From CAJQGY01 sp964523375 (GTDB lineage Bacteria; Pseudomonadota; Gammaproteobacteria; Magnimaribacterales; D2472), in NCBI GenBank assembly GCA_964523375.1, contig CAZFYG010000012.1, positions 1 through 39,980 on the forward strand: a stretch of 39,980 bases of DNA, given 5' to 3'. This document shows, piece by piece, positions 23,792 to 32,433 of this stretch (positions are counted from its first letter, which is position 1; the number at the start of each line of letters is the position of its first letter). The notes beneath the pieces are model-generated. The model searched no databases, was not told the DNA's origin, and saw only the letters and a program-made list of their open reading frames with translations. The translations under genes and the position numbers were made by a program.

Positions 23792-25225
23792 TTATTTATC
23801 CCAAAAAACAGTTGTAAATAGTACCAACAAAGTAAATATTTCAAGCCTACCTAATATCATAGCAAAGGCTAAAACACCCTTGCCAAAATCTGGAACTGAG
23901 CTGTATGTTTCTGATACCGAGCCAAGGCCTGGACCTAAATTATTTAAACATGCGCCAATTGCTGAAAACGCACTTTCAAAATCCATACCAGTTGCTAACA
24001 ATGATAATAATAAAAGCATAAATGAAATAATATATATTGAAAAAAAGCCCCATACTGATTCAGCAACTTTATCATCCACAGCCTTTGACCCAATCTTTAA
24101 TGACACAACAGCATTAGGGTGAACCAATCTCATTATATTTATTTTTGCGTGGTTGATCATAATAAGAACTCTCCATGACTTTATGCCTCCACCAACCGAG
24201 CCAGAACATGCTCCTATAAATGCGCCAACTAAAAAAAGAAATGTAATAACTGTTGGCCACGATGAGTAATCTGTACTCACAAAGCCAGTTGTTGTGACTA
24301 TCGATACAGACTGAAACAAAATTTGTCTTATAGACGCACCATCAAACCCTAATAGATAGCAAAATATAATCGAAAGAATAAATATTAAAAGCAAGATAGA
24401 GACAAAAAACCTCAACTCGGCATCCTGGAAGTACTTTAAAGGCTTTCTTTTATATATTGCAAAATAATGCAAGGCATAACTAAATGCAGATAGAAGCATA
24501 AAGACTATACAAATAAGCTCAATAGATAAGCTATTAAAGAAACCTATGCTCTCATCATGAGTTGAAAAACCTCCAATAGATACAGTGCTTAAGCTATGAG
24601 AGATAGCGTCAAAGGCACTCATTCCAGCTAGATAATACAGAGCGGCACAAGCAATCGTTAATGTTAAGTATATTAACCATAAGGCCTGAGCAGTTTCCTT
24701 TATCCTTGGGGTAAGCTTTTGATCATTTAAAGCACCTGGAATTTCTGTCTTAAATAGCTGCCCGCCGCCAATTCCCAAAAGAGGCATAACGGCTATTGCT
24801 AAAACAATAAGACCCATTCCACCCATCCACTGCAACATTTGTCTATAAAACAAGATAGATTCTGGCAATGAATCTAAGCCAGATATAACCGTTGCACCCG
24901 TCGTTGTTATCCCAGACATTGATTCAAAAAAAGAATCAATAAATGACATGCCTGATAATATAAACGGCATAGACCCAACTAATGAAAGAACAACCCAGAA
25001 GAGTGTTATTATGATGAAGCCATCTTTTATCCCCATCTCTTCTTTACTATTTCGAGTTATTGACCAAGCCAAAAGCGCAGGAGCAAAGGCTGCAATAAGG
25101 GTTGTTAAGAAAATATGCCCAACACCATCTTGAAAGAGAAATGAGATAGCTAATGGTGCTAGCAAAGATATGCTAAACAACATTACCAGAACACTAAAAA
25201 GGTTAATAATAGGTTTAAAAGCCAT
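23792..25225 (-). CDS. trkH: TrkH, potassium uptake channel subunit
   Basis: TrkH is the membrane pore of the Trk potassium uptake system, gated by TrkA. The 477 residues (483 in E. coli) are highly hydrophobic with four pore-like repeats; recognisable selectivity-type loops include SGITTTGATVISGL (about 103-116), SLSTVSIGGFSTHDESIG (about 211-228), IVTTTGFVSTDY (about 308-319) and NNLGPGLGSV (about 431-440). It overlaps trkA by one base (TAATG), so pore and gating subunit are co-translated. Confidence 0.95.
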   Translation of the reverse strand: MAFKPIINLFSVLVMLFSISLLAPLAISFLFQDGVGHIFLTTLIAAFAPALLAWSITRNSKEEMGIKDGFIIITLFWVVLSLVGSMPFILSGMSFIDSFFESMSGITTTGATVISGLDSLPESILFYRQMLQWMGGMGLIVLAIAVMPLLGIGGGQLFKTEIPGALNDQKLTPRIKETAQALWLIYLTLTIACAALYYLAGMSAFDAISHSLSTVSIGGFSTHDESIGFFNSLSIELICIVFMLLSAFSYALHYFAIYKRKPLKYFQDAELRFFVSILLLIFILSIIFCYLLGFDGASIRQILFQSVSIVTTTGFVSTDYSSWPTVITFLFLVGAFIGACSGSVGGGIKSWRVLIMINHAKINIMRLVHPNAVVSLKIGSKAVDDKVAESVWGFFSIYIISFMLLLLSLLATGMDFESAFSAIGACLNNLGPGLGSVSETYSSVPDFGKGVLAFAMILGRLEIFTLLVLFTTVFWDK

Positions 25226-26577
25226 TATCCTTCTTTAAACAACCTCTCAACCTCTTTTAGAGTATTTTTATCTTCTAAAAAGACAATTAAATGATCGCTC
25301 AGAGAAAGATTTACATCTTTGCTGGGCATTATTACCTGCCCATGTCTTACAATTGCTGCAATAGAGGCTCCCTCAGGCATAGGGATCATATCAATAGACG
25401 ATCCAAACAAGTGAGATGTATGTTCGTTGGCATGCACTATGCCCTCGACTGCTTCTGCGCCAGAATCCATTTTGAGCAATACATCTTGCGCAACATCACT
25501 TTCTCGCAAGTCCTGCAACACAGATGATACGGTTAGTCTATATGGAGCTATATAAGTATCTATAAAGCCAGGCACCAGTTTTAAATATGATGGATTGTTT
25601 AAGATAATCATTGTTTTTTTTGCACCAAGCTTCTTGGCTAATAACGAAGACATGACATTTGTCTCATCATCATTAGTTAATGCACAAAACACATCTATAG
25701 AGTCAATATTCTCGCTTTTCAATAGGCCATCATCAGTAGCAGACCCGTTTAAGACTATTGTTTTATCTAGATTTCTTGATAATTTCTCACATTTCTCATG
25801 ATCAGAATCAATTAACTTCACTTTGTAATTATTTTCGAGCTCTTTAGCCAGCAAGTAACCAATTTTACCGCCACCTACGATCATTATTCGTGAAAATACC
25901 TCACCTTGTCGAAATTCATCAACTATAGTGTCAATACTTTCAGCATCAGAAATAAAATATACCTCATCATTTTCCTTGATGATCGTATCCCCATTTGGAA
26001 TAAAAGGTTTTGATTTTCTGTAAATCATTGGGACATATGCATCTATCTCTGGCAAATCATCTTTAATATTTTTAAGCTCTCTACCTACTAACTTACCCTG
26101 TTTTTTTGCCTTAACCGAAACTAGCTTAACCTTACCATCTGCAAACTCCTCAATTTGGCTTGCACCAGGATGAGCAATTAATTCTCTTAGATGACTAGTA
26201 ACTTCATATTCAGGGCTTATTGGCATATCAATAATGCCTTCGCCAAAAATATCAAGATCATCAATATATGCAGTATCTCTAAACCTACATATTGTTTTTT
26301 TTGCGTTAAATTGTTTTTTTGCTATTTGGCAAGCAATAATATTTACCTCGTCATTGCTTGTAACAGCAATAACGATTGTGTCCTCATCGACACCTAATTT
26401 TAATAAAGAATCTTTATGTGCGGCATGTCCTACAACACACCCAATATCAAGTTTCTCTTGCAGTAAATCAATCTTAGATTTGCTCTCATCTACTATTGAA
26501 ACTTCATAGTTATTATTTGATAGATTTCTAGCCAAACTACTTCCAACTCGACCAGCTCCTAATATCGCTATCTTCAT
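25225..26577 (-). CDS. trkA: TrkA, NAD-binding gating subunit of Trk potassium uptake
   Basis: TrkA is a cytoplasmic ring of RCK domains that gates TrkH in response to nucleotides. The 450 residues hold two RCK units: the first with GAGRVGSSLARNLSNNNYEV at about 7-26, the second with VGGGKIGYLLAKELENNYKV at about 234-253, each followed by an RCK-C domain. The E. coli protein is 458 residues. The operon is def-fmt-trkA-trkH; relatives often carry rsmB between fmt and trkA, absent here (57-nt spacer). Confidence 0.96.
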   Translation of the reverse strand: MKIAILGAGRVGSSLARNLSNNNYEVSIVDESKSKIDLLQEKLDIGCVVGHAAHKDSLLKLGVDEDTIVIAVTSNDEVNIIACQIAKKQFNAKKTICRFRDTAYIDDLDIFGEGIIDMPISPEYEVTSHLRELIAHPGASQIEEFADGKVKLVSVKAKKQGKLVGRELKNIKDDLPEIDAYVPMIYRKSKPFIPNGDTIIKENDEVYFISDAESIDTIVDEFRQGEVFSRIMIVGGGKIGYLLAKELENNYKVKLIDSDHEKCEKLSRNLDKTIVLNGSATDDGLLKSENIDSIDVFCALTNDDETNVMSSLLAKKLGAKKTMIILNNPSYLKLVPGFIDTYIAPYRLTVSSVLQDLRESDVAQDVLLKMDSGAEAVEGIVHANEHTSHLFGSSIDMIPMPEGASIAAIVRHGQVIMPSKDVNLSLSDHLIVFLEDKNTLKEVERLFKEG

Positions 26578-26634
26578 AGTTAGTAAATTAAACCTCTTTC
26601 ATGATAATTAAAAGACTTTATGGAAAATATTAAT

Positions 26635-27552
26635 TTATTGAAAAAAATTTCTATAAGAGTTAAATGCATCTTTAGAGCTAATAATATTCTTATTTTGAAA
26701 TTGTAAGTGAGTAATCACTATTGATGAATCATTTGTTTTTATTGAAAGACCATCTTTATTGAATGATATAATTTCACCAGGCTGAGCCAAAGAATTAGTC
26801 TCCTTTTCAAATATTTCATGAATTTTAATCAGCTTTTCTTTATATATAAAAGATATGCCCGGCCACTCATTAAAGGCTTTAAATTTATTTAAGATCTCAT
26901 TTGATGGGGTTGAAAAATTTATTAAAGAGTCCTCCTTATTAATTTTTTTACAATAAGTTGCTATATTAGAATCTTGTTTTGTATAAGATAATTCCTCGTT
27001 ATTTATTTGATTTAATAGGCTTAAGATTTTAGAAATAGATAGTGCACTCAGTTGTGATTCAAGCTGAGTTTTATTCCAAGACTTATCAATAATTAATTCA
27101 TGTGATTGAAGAATATCACCCTCATCCATTCCAAGAGACATCTTCATAAAAGATATGCCTGTCTTTTTTTCATTATTTAAAATAACTGATTGAATTGGAG
27201 AAGCGCCCCTGTATTTTGGAAGTAGCGAGTAGTGAATATTTATTGCAATTTTCGATGGGCTTTCAAGAAACCATTCTGGCAGTATTTTTCCATAAGCCGA
27301 GACAAGTAACACGTCAAAACTAATATTCAACATATCTTTCTTAAAATCCTCATCTAAGCGATGTGGTTTGAATGTTTTTAATGAAAGGGTATTTGCCATT
27401 TTTGAGACATCAGACTCTACCTTTAAGCTACCTCGTTTTCTGCGTTTATCAGGTTGAGTTATCACCCCAACAATCTCATGGTCGGTTCTTTCTTTTATAA
27501 ACTGAAGCACTTCTGCGGAAGGGGCTGGAGATCCAGCAAAGAGTATATTCAT
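26635..27552 (-). CDS. fmt: Methionyl-tRNA formyltransferase
   Basis: Fmt formylates the initiator Met-tRNA with 10-formyl-tetrahydrofolate. The catalytic set Asn105, His107 and Asp143 is in place (INIHYSLLPKYRGASPIQ and MDEGDIL), the same spacing as in E. coli. The substrate loop region ITQPDKRRKRGSLKVE (31-46) is conserved. The C-terminal OB-like domain is short, giving 305 residues against 315. It is 40 nt downstream of def. Confidence 0.97.
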   Translation of the reverse strand: MNILFAGSPAPSAEVLQFIKERTDHEIVGVITQPDKRRKRGSLKVESDVSKMANTLSLKTFKPHRLDEDFKKDMLNISFDVLLVSAYGKILPEWFLESPSKIAINIHYSLLPKYRGASPIQSVILNNEKKTGISFMKMSLGMDEGDILQSHELIIDKSWNKTQLESQLSALSISKILSLLNQINNEELSYTKQDSNIATYCKKINKEDSLINFSTPSNEILNKFKAFNEWPGISFIYKEKLIKIHEIFEKETNSLAQPGEIISFNKDGLSIKTNDSSIVITHLQFQNKNIISSKDAFNSYRNFFQ

Positions 27553-27592
27553 ATATTCGTTTAATTTCTTATATTATCTTTTAAAAACATGC

Positions 27593-28090
27593 TTATTTCT
27601 TTAAAAGCTTCTTTTTAATTCTATCTCGTTTAATTGGGCTTATATAGTCAACCATTAGCTTTCCATCTAGATGATCAATCTCATGCTGGATACAAACGGT
27701 TAAAAGGCCCGATGGGGTATCAGTATGGGCCACTCCACTTAAATCATCCCATTTTAGAACAATGTTGCTAGGCCTAGTAATTTCTTCATTAAATCCAGGA
27801 ACAGAAAGGCATCCTTCTTCAAATGTATGCACTTGATCTGTATTTAAAATTTCAAAGGTTGGATTTACAAAAAATTGTGGGAAATTTCTTTCATCGCTTA
27901 CATCAATTACGATTAAACGGATGTGCTTATCTACTTGTGTGGCTGCCAAGCCTATACCATTTTCAGCGTACATCACCTCAAGCATGTCATGCGCTAGTTT
28001 TTCTAGACTTTTGTCGAATTTTGTAACTTTTTCAGCTATTTTTCGCAGTCGCGGGTTTGGGAATTTTAAAATTTTAAGGTTATTGCTCAT
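27593..28090 (-). CDS. def: Peptide deformylase
   Basis: Def removes the formyl group from nascent N-terminal methionine, undoing the Fmt mark. The three family motifs are present: GIGLAATQ (45-52), EGCLSVPG (92-99) and QHEIDHLDG (135-143). The metal ligands are Cys94, His136 and His140, with catalytic Glu137. The length of 165 is typical (169). A hairpin (28096-28112) lies immediately before the ATG and no ribosome binding site is seen. Confidence 0.98.
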   Translation of the reverse strand: MSNNLKILKFPNPRLRKIAEKVTKFDKSLEKLAHDMLEVMYAENGIGLAATQVDKHIRLIVIDVSDERNFPQFFVNPTFEILNTDQVHTFEEGCLSVPGFNEEITRPSNIVLKWDDLSGVAHTDTPSGLLTVCIQHEIDHLDGKLMVDYISPIKRDRIKKKLLKK

Positions 28091-28168
28091 ATTTTTAGGC
28101 TTTAAAAGCCTAGTTTATTATATTTCGTTAAATTATAATCTAAAGATTAATTAACAACATTATAAACT
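28091..28168. promoter_or_regulatory. Divergent spacer between def and purE
   Basis: The 78-nt AT-rich spacer must hold both promoters. On the minus strand TATAAT-like elements occur at about 28118-28123 and 28132-28137, without good -35 partners. On the plus strand AACATTATAAACT (28156-28168) abuts the purE ATG. A perfect inverted repeat TAGGCTTT-A-AAAGCCTA occupies 28096-28112, just upstream of def, and could be a leader hairpin or a binding site. Confidence 0.45.
28156..28168 (+). repeat. AACATTATAAACT element before purE (copy 2 of 2)
   Basis: Identical to 22911-22923 and directly abutting the purE ATG (28169). If CATTAT (28158-28163) is a -10 element, transcription would begin at or near the start codon. 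Confidence 0.4.
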
Positions 28169-28669
28169 ATGACAAGTAAAACCACAGATGTAGCAATAAT
28201 TATGGGATCAGACTCTGATTTGCCTATTGTTGAGGCAGCATTTCCAATTTTGGAGTCTTTTGGCATAAATTACACAAAAAACGTACTATCGGCACACAGA
28301 ACGCCTCATGCTGTAATAGACTTTATAAACAAATCAGAATCAAATGGATGTAAAGTATTTATAGCAGCGGCAGGTATGGCAGCTCACCTTGCTGGTGCGC
28401 TTGCAGCACATACTACGAAACCTGTAATTGGCATACCAATTGAATCAGGTGGAATGGGCGGAATGGATTCATTGCTTAGCACAGTTATGATGCCTCCTGG
28501 AGTTCCTGTTGCAACAGTTGCTGTAGGTAAAAGTGGCGCAAAAAATAGCGCAATATTAGCAGTACAAATTTTAGCAACTAGTGATGAAAATCTATCAAGC
28601 AAGCTCGAGGATTATAAAGAAAACATGAAGAACGAAGTTCTTGATAAAAACAATAAACTAAATTCTTAA
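28169..28669 (+). CDS. purE: PurE, N5-carboxyaminoimidazole ribonucleotide mutase
   Basis: PurE converts N5-CAIR to CAIR in purine synthesis. The 166 residues begin with the nucleotide-binding block VAIIMGSDSDLP (8-19), then SAHRTP (41-46) with the catalytic His, AAGMAAHLAGALAAHT (about 70-85) and STVMMPPGVPVATVAVGKSGAKN. The GxAAHL block is of class I (bacterial) type, which needs PurK to make N5-CAIR; purK is not beside it. The ATG is abutted by AACATTATAAACT with no ribosome binding site, so the transcript may be leaderless. tsaC follows with no gap. Confidence 0.95.
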   Translation: MTSKTTDVAIIMGSDSDLPIVEAAFPILESFGINYTKNVLSAHRTPHAVIDFINKSESNGCKVFIAAAGMAAHLAGALAAHTTKPVIGIPIESGGMGGMDSLLSTVMMPPGVPVATVAVGKSGAKNSAILAVQILATSDENLSSKLEDYKENMKNEVLDKNNKLNS

Positions 28670-29233
28670 TTGTCTTTAAAAAAATCTCTTAATACTAGCG
28701 AATCAATAACATGGTTTAGGGACGGAAACATACTTGCCCATCCAACTGAGGGTGTATGGGGTTTGGGTTGTAATGCCTTAGATTCATCTGCTTATACAAG
28801 GCTATTTTTGCTTAAAAAAAGAGATACTAAAAAGAGCTTTATTTTATTATGTAGATCTCTCCAATCTATGAAAAAATATATACTAAATCTTTCACTAAGC
28901 GATGAAAGTTTGCTGAATAATACCTGGCCTGGCCCAGTCACTTTTGTTATCAAATATAACAGCTCAATACCTGAGCATCTAAAAAATGATACAGGTAAGC
29001 TGGCTTTTAGAGTAAGTAATCACTATCCTATAAAAGCATTATTAAAAGACTTTGATGGATTGTTTGTATCCACTTCTGCCAACATATCAGGAGAGCCCAT
29101 TCTTCAATTTCCCAAGGAAATTATTGATACTTTTGCTAATAATAAACTTGCATATTATGATGAAAAGCTAGGCAAAGAAAAGAAGCCGAGCACTATAATA
29201 GACCTAGAGACCAAAAAGATTTTAAGACACTAA
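28670..29233 (+). CDS. tsaC: TsaC/YrdC, threonylcarbamoyl-AMP synthase (TTG start)
   Basis: TsaC makes threonylcarbamoyl-AMP from Thr, bicarbonate and ATP for the t6A37 tRNA modification. The 187 residues have the family blocks HPTEGVWGLGCNA (about 24-36), LFLLKKRDTKKSFILL (about 45-60), WPGPVTFV (about 85-92) and VSTSANISGEP (about 123-133). It is the short TsaC form without a Sua5 domain. The start is TTG at 28670, directly after the purE stop (TAATTG); no ATG exists before the conserved core, so translation probably continues from purE by reinitiation. hemF follows after 1 nt. Confidence 0.93.
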   Translation: MSLKKSLNTSESITWFRDGNILAHPTEGVWGLGCNALDSSAYTRLFLLKKRDTKKSFILLCRSLQSMKKYILNLSLSDESLLNNTWPGPVTFVIKYNSSIPEHLKNDTGKLAFRVSNHYPIKALLKDFDGLFVSTSANISGEPILQFPKEIIDTFANNKLAYYDEKLGKEKKPSTIIDLETKKILRH

Positions 29234-29234
29234 T

Positions 29235-30146
29235 ATGAAAGATTTTGAGAAGAGATTTCAATCAATACAATCTGAAACTATTAACTTGTTTAGTGGTCTC
29301 GAAAAATCTAAAAAAGCTTCAATAATATCTGATACATGGAAGAGACCCGAAGGCGGTGGGGGTAAAACATTTGTAATACAGGAGGGAGCATTTTTTGATA
29401 ACTGTGCTGTAAATTTTTCTTCTATTTTTGGTTCTAAATTACCAAAATCTGCTATTGGAAATTCTATAGTAAAATCAACAAGATATGGCTATCAAGCTAT
29501 GGGAGTTTCAGTTATTACGCATCCAAAAAATCCCAACATTCCAACAAGCCACATGAACGTAAGACTGTTCTGCATATTAGATAAAAATAAGAACATTAAA
29601 GACTGGTGGATTGGCGGCGGCTATGATCTAACTCCATACATCATATTTGAAGAAGACATAAGCTTGTGGCATGACCAAGCAAAAAAAACATTAGATCTAT
29701 ATAGCAAAAAATACTACAACAGCTTTGCTCAAAACTGCAATGAATACTTTTATATACCCCATAGAAAAGAAAGAAGAGGTATTGGAGGAATATTTTTTGA
29801 TAATACTAAACATCTAACAATTGATAAAAGCATAGAAATGCTGGCTTCAATAGCCAAGTCCTATGCTGAATCCTATGCTGAAATAATAAAAAGAAGGTTT
29901 AAAACCCCATTCTCTAATGAAGACAAGGAGTTTCAAAGCCTCAGAAGAGGTAGGTATGTAGAATTTAATTTGGTAAATGATAGGGGAACAGCTTTTGGGC
30001 TTCAGTCAAATGGAAGAATTCCCTCAATTCTTGCCTCATTACCTCTTAACGCTTCATGGAAGTATAAAAAAGAAAAAGCGTTGGAATTAAGAGAAAACAA
30101 ACTAGTTAAAACAATTAATAGAGATTGGAATGTCAAAAATATATAG
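29235..30146 (+). CDS. hemF: HemF, oxygen-dependent coproporphyrinogen III oxidase
   Basis: HemF decarboxylates coproporphyrinogen III to protoporphyrinogen IX with O2, a step toward the heme used by the cytochrome oxidase encoded further on. In 303 residues it has PEGGGGKTFVIQEGAFFDNCAVNFS (36-60; key GGGG and EKAGVN-like VNFS), HPKNPNIPTSHMNVR (about 96-110), WWIGGGYDLTPY (about 123-134), HRKERRGIGGIFFD (about 176-189) and RRGRYVEFNLVNDRGTAFGLQ (key residues R, YVEFNL, DRG). An oxygen-dependent enzyme fits an aerobic lifestyle. It overlaps aroE by 17 nt. Confidence 0.97.
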   Translation: MKDFEKRFQSIQSETINLFSGLEKSKKASIISDTWKRPEGGGGKTFVIQEGAFFDNCAVNFSSIFGSKLPKSAIGNSIVKSTRYGYQAMGVSVITHPKNPNIPTSHMNVRLFCILDKNKNIKDWWIGGGYDLTPYIIFEEDISLWHDQAKKTLDLYSKKYYNSFAQNCNEYFYIPHRKERRGIGGIFFDNTKHLTIDKSIEMLASIAKSYAESYAEIIKRRFKTPFSNEDKEFQSLRRGRYVEFNLVNDRGTAFGLQSNGRIPSILASLPLNASWKYKKEKALELRENKLVKTINRDWNVKNI

Positions 30147-30942
30147 GTTAGGAGTTGTTGGAAATCCAATAGAGCACTCTTTATCTCCATTTATTCATTC
30201 AAGATTTGCAAGAAACGAAAAAATTAACCTCTCATACAAGGCTTATAAGGCAGAGCCTGACTCTTTTGAAGAGTTTGTAAATAGCTTTTTTAGTTTTAAA
30301 GAGTCCAAAGGCCTAAACATAACCCTTCCGTTTAAACATCACGCATCTAAGTTGACTGGCACCATATCGACTGAGGCGTCAATAATTTCCGCAGTAAATA
30401 CTATTAATAAAACAAACAACAAGATAGAGCTAGCCACTACAGATGGGGCTGGATTCATAGAGGACCTTAGATCAAAGAATATTTCTATTCGAAATAAAGA
30501 GATATTGATAATTGGAGCAGGGGCTGCATCAGAAAGTATTTTATATAAAATGATTTCAGAACAACCAAAAAAAATTATCATAGCCAATAGAACAACTCTC
30601 AAAGCAGAAAATCTTATTAATAAATATAAAAAACTGTTTAAGAATATCCACATTCACTCTTCAAGTGATTCAAGTATTCCAGACTTAATAGTAAATGGGA
30701 GTTCTGCTGGATTGACTGGTAAGTTTGCTCCAATTGATATCAATACATCAAAAACATCAGCCTATTATGATTTAAATTATTCATTAGAGACTACACCATT
30801 TTGTGAGTGGGCTCAGCAAAATTCATCCAAGGTTTTTGACGGGATAGGGATGTTATTAAATCAAGCAGCTTATTCTTTCGACATATGGTTTGGCGTTAAA
30901 CCTAAAACAGATAATGTCTTAGAAGACATTAAGTCGTTATAA
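30130..30942 (+). CDS. aroE: AroE, shikimate dehydrogenase
   Basis: AroE reduces 3-dehydroshikimate to shikimate with NADPH in aromatic amino acid synthesis. The 270 residues (272 in E. coli) start YRLGVVGNPIEHSLSPFIHS (5-24), with catalytic Lys69 in NITLPFKH, the NADP-binding IIGAGAASESI (about 126-136), and DLNYSLETTPF and GIGMLLNQAAYSF toward the C-terminus. It begins inside the end of hemF, as expected for a coupled pair, and is abutted by the yheV-like gene. Confidence 0.96.
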   Translation: MSKIYRLGVVGNPIEHSLSPFIHSRFARNEKINLSYKAYKAEPDSFEEFVNSFFSFKESKGLNITLPFKHHASKLTGTISTEASIISAVNTINKTNNKIELATTDGAGFIEDLRSKNISIRNKEILIIGAGAASESILYKMISEQPKKIIIANRTTLKAENLINKYKKLFKNIHIHSSSDSSIPDLIVNGSSAGLTGKFAPIDINTSKTSAYYDLNYSLETTPFCEWAQQNSSKVFDGIGMLLNQAAYSFDIWFGVKPKTDNVLEDIKSL

Positions 30943-31143
30943 ATGGCAGCTTTTATTCAATTTATATCAGGAGCAATCTGTCCAGAATGTAAACGAATGG
31001 ACACTATAGCGATAAGCAAAGACGACGATATGATTTATTGTGTTAAATGTTCATTTAAAGAAAGCAGGCCCAAGGAACCAAATAGCAAGATTGATACAAT
31101 AAAAGCCATCAATATTGAAGACCATAAAAGCTCTAAAAACTAG
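30943..31143 (+). CDS. YheV-like zinc-ribbon protein (DUF2387)
   Basis: This 66-residue protein starts directly after the aroE stop. Residues 4-39 (FIQFISGAICPECKRMD then MIYCVKCSFKE) align by eye with E. coli YheV (FIAGAKCPACQAQDSMAM ... VECVKCGHQM), with the four zinc ligands Cys13, Cys16, Cys33 and Cys36. The C-terminal third is charged and unconserved. The family is a predicted metal-binding, possibly nucleic-acid-binding protein of unknown role. Small size and operon position support a real gene. Confidence 0.85.
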   Translation: MAAFIQFISGAICPECKRMDTIAISKDDDMIYCVKCSFKESRPKEPNSKIDTIKAINIEDHKSSKN

Positions 31144-31180
31144 AATTCATAACAACAAAAGTATATTATACGCGCCATAA

Positions 31181-31209
31181 TTGACCCAAAGCCTAGGTTA
31201 TAATATAAA
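31181..31209 (+). promoter_or_regulatory. Promoter of the cytochrome oxidase locus, with overlapping inverted repeat
   Basis: TTGACC (31181-31186), a 17-nt spacer and TATAAA (31204-31209) form a good sigma70-type promoter. An inverted repeat AAGCCT (31189-31194) / AGGCTT (31212-31217) spans spacer, -10 and probable start. A second TATAAT lies at 31217-31222. The coxB leader would be about 60 nt, ending in a ribosome binding site AGGAC 6 nt before the ATG. Confidence 0.7.
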
Positions 31210-31275
31210 AAAGGCTTATAATGCGTTATTAATAAATTTTATTTTATAAGAAACGTAAACACCACAGGACAAGAT

Positions 31276-32418
31276 ATGCTATCTAATTTTACAAACAAGC
31301 TGACCGGACTTTTACTTACATTGTCTTTATTTTCTAGCCCTGCTAAAGCAGATTGGTTTGCTCTAAACATGACAGAGGGCGCAACCGCAATAAGCGAAGA
31401 AGTTTTTAATCTTCATATGCTTATCTTTTGGATATGTGTTGCAATCGGAGTGGTTGTATTTAGTGTAATGTTTTATTCAATGTTTGCGCATACTAAGAAA
31501 AAAAATCCAGTAGCAGCAACATTTCATGAAAGTACCAAAGTTGAAATAGCGTGGACAGTTATTCCTTTTTTAATACTAATTGCTATGGCAGTGCCGGCTT
31601 CAAAAACATTAACTAAAATGTATGATGACACGGCGGGTGATGTAAATATCCAAGTAACTGGCTTTCAGTGGAAATGGCAGTATAGGTATCTCGAAGATGG
31701 CGTAAGCTTTTTCTCAAACCTATCTACTGATATGGATGAAATATATAATTTAGTACCAAAAGGCGAAAACTACTTACAAGAGGTTGATGAGGCCGTTGTA
31801 ATACCTGTAGGAAAAAAAGTTCGATTCTTAATAACAGCAAACGATGTTATTCATTCATGGTGGGTTCCAGCTTTTGCTATCAAACAAGATGCTATTCCAG
31901 GGTTTGTAAACACCGCATGGACAAAGGTTGATAAAACTGGTGTCTACAGAGGCAAATGTACAGAGCTATGTGGAAAAAATCATGGGTTTATGCCAATCGT
32001 TGTTAAGGTAGTAGAGCAAGATGAATATGACCTTTGGGTTAGTGATAAAAAAGAGGCAGCATTCAAACTTGCAGAGCTTACAGAAAAAGAATGGACAACT
32101 GCTGAGCTAGTTGAAAGAGGTGAAAGCGTTTACGCAACTAACTGTGTTGCTTGCCACCAAACCAACGGACAGGGTATTACAGGTATTTTCCCAGCACTTG
32201 CTGGAAGTGACATTGTTCTCAACAACAAACCAAGAAATATAGAAATTTTAATGGAGGGTGTTCAGGGCGCTGCCATGAACTCTTTTGATTATCTATCTGA
32301 GGTTGAATTAGCCTCTGTAATAACATACACAAGACAATCATGGGGCAATGCCGAAAAAGGTGATGGAGAAATTGTTTCTCCTAAAGATATTGTTGATTAC
32401 AAAAAACCAAAAATTTAA
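31276..32418 (+). CDS. coxB: Cytochrome c oxidase subunit II fused to cytochrome c (caa3 type)
   Basis: Subunit II takes electrons through the CuA centre to heme a of subunit I. A signal peptide ends near SPAKA (residues 21-25), followed by two membrane helices (about 47-70 and 91-112). The CuA ligands His193, Cys228, Glu230, Cys232, His236 and Met239 are all present. A C-terminal cytochrome c domain has CVACH at 290-294 and a distal Met region after, so the enzyme is caa3-like with its own covalent heme c. The order coxB-coxA-cox11-coxC is standard for this type. Confidence 0.97.
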   Translation: MLSNFTNKLTGLLLTLSLFSSPAKADWFALNMTEGATAISEEVFNLHMLIFWICVAIGVVVFSVMFYSMFAHTKKKNPVAATFHESTKVEIAWTVIPFLILIAMAVPASKTLTKMYDDTAGDVNIQVTGFQWKWQYRYLEDGVSFFSNLSTDMDEIYNLVPKGENYLQEVDEAVVIPVGKKVRFLITANDVIHSWWVPAFAIKQDAIPGFVNTAWTKVDKTGVYRGKCTELCGKNHGFMPIVVKVVEQDEYDLWVSDKKEAAFKLAELTEKEWTTAELVERGESVYATNCVACHQTNGQGITGIFPALAGSDIVLNNKPRNIEILMEGVQGAAMNSFDYLSEVELASVITYTRQSWGNAEKGDGEIVSPKDIVDYKKPKI

Positions 32419-32433
32419 AAGGGGAAGGCAAAT

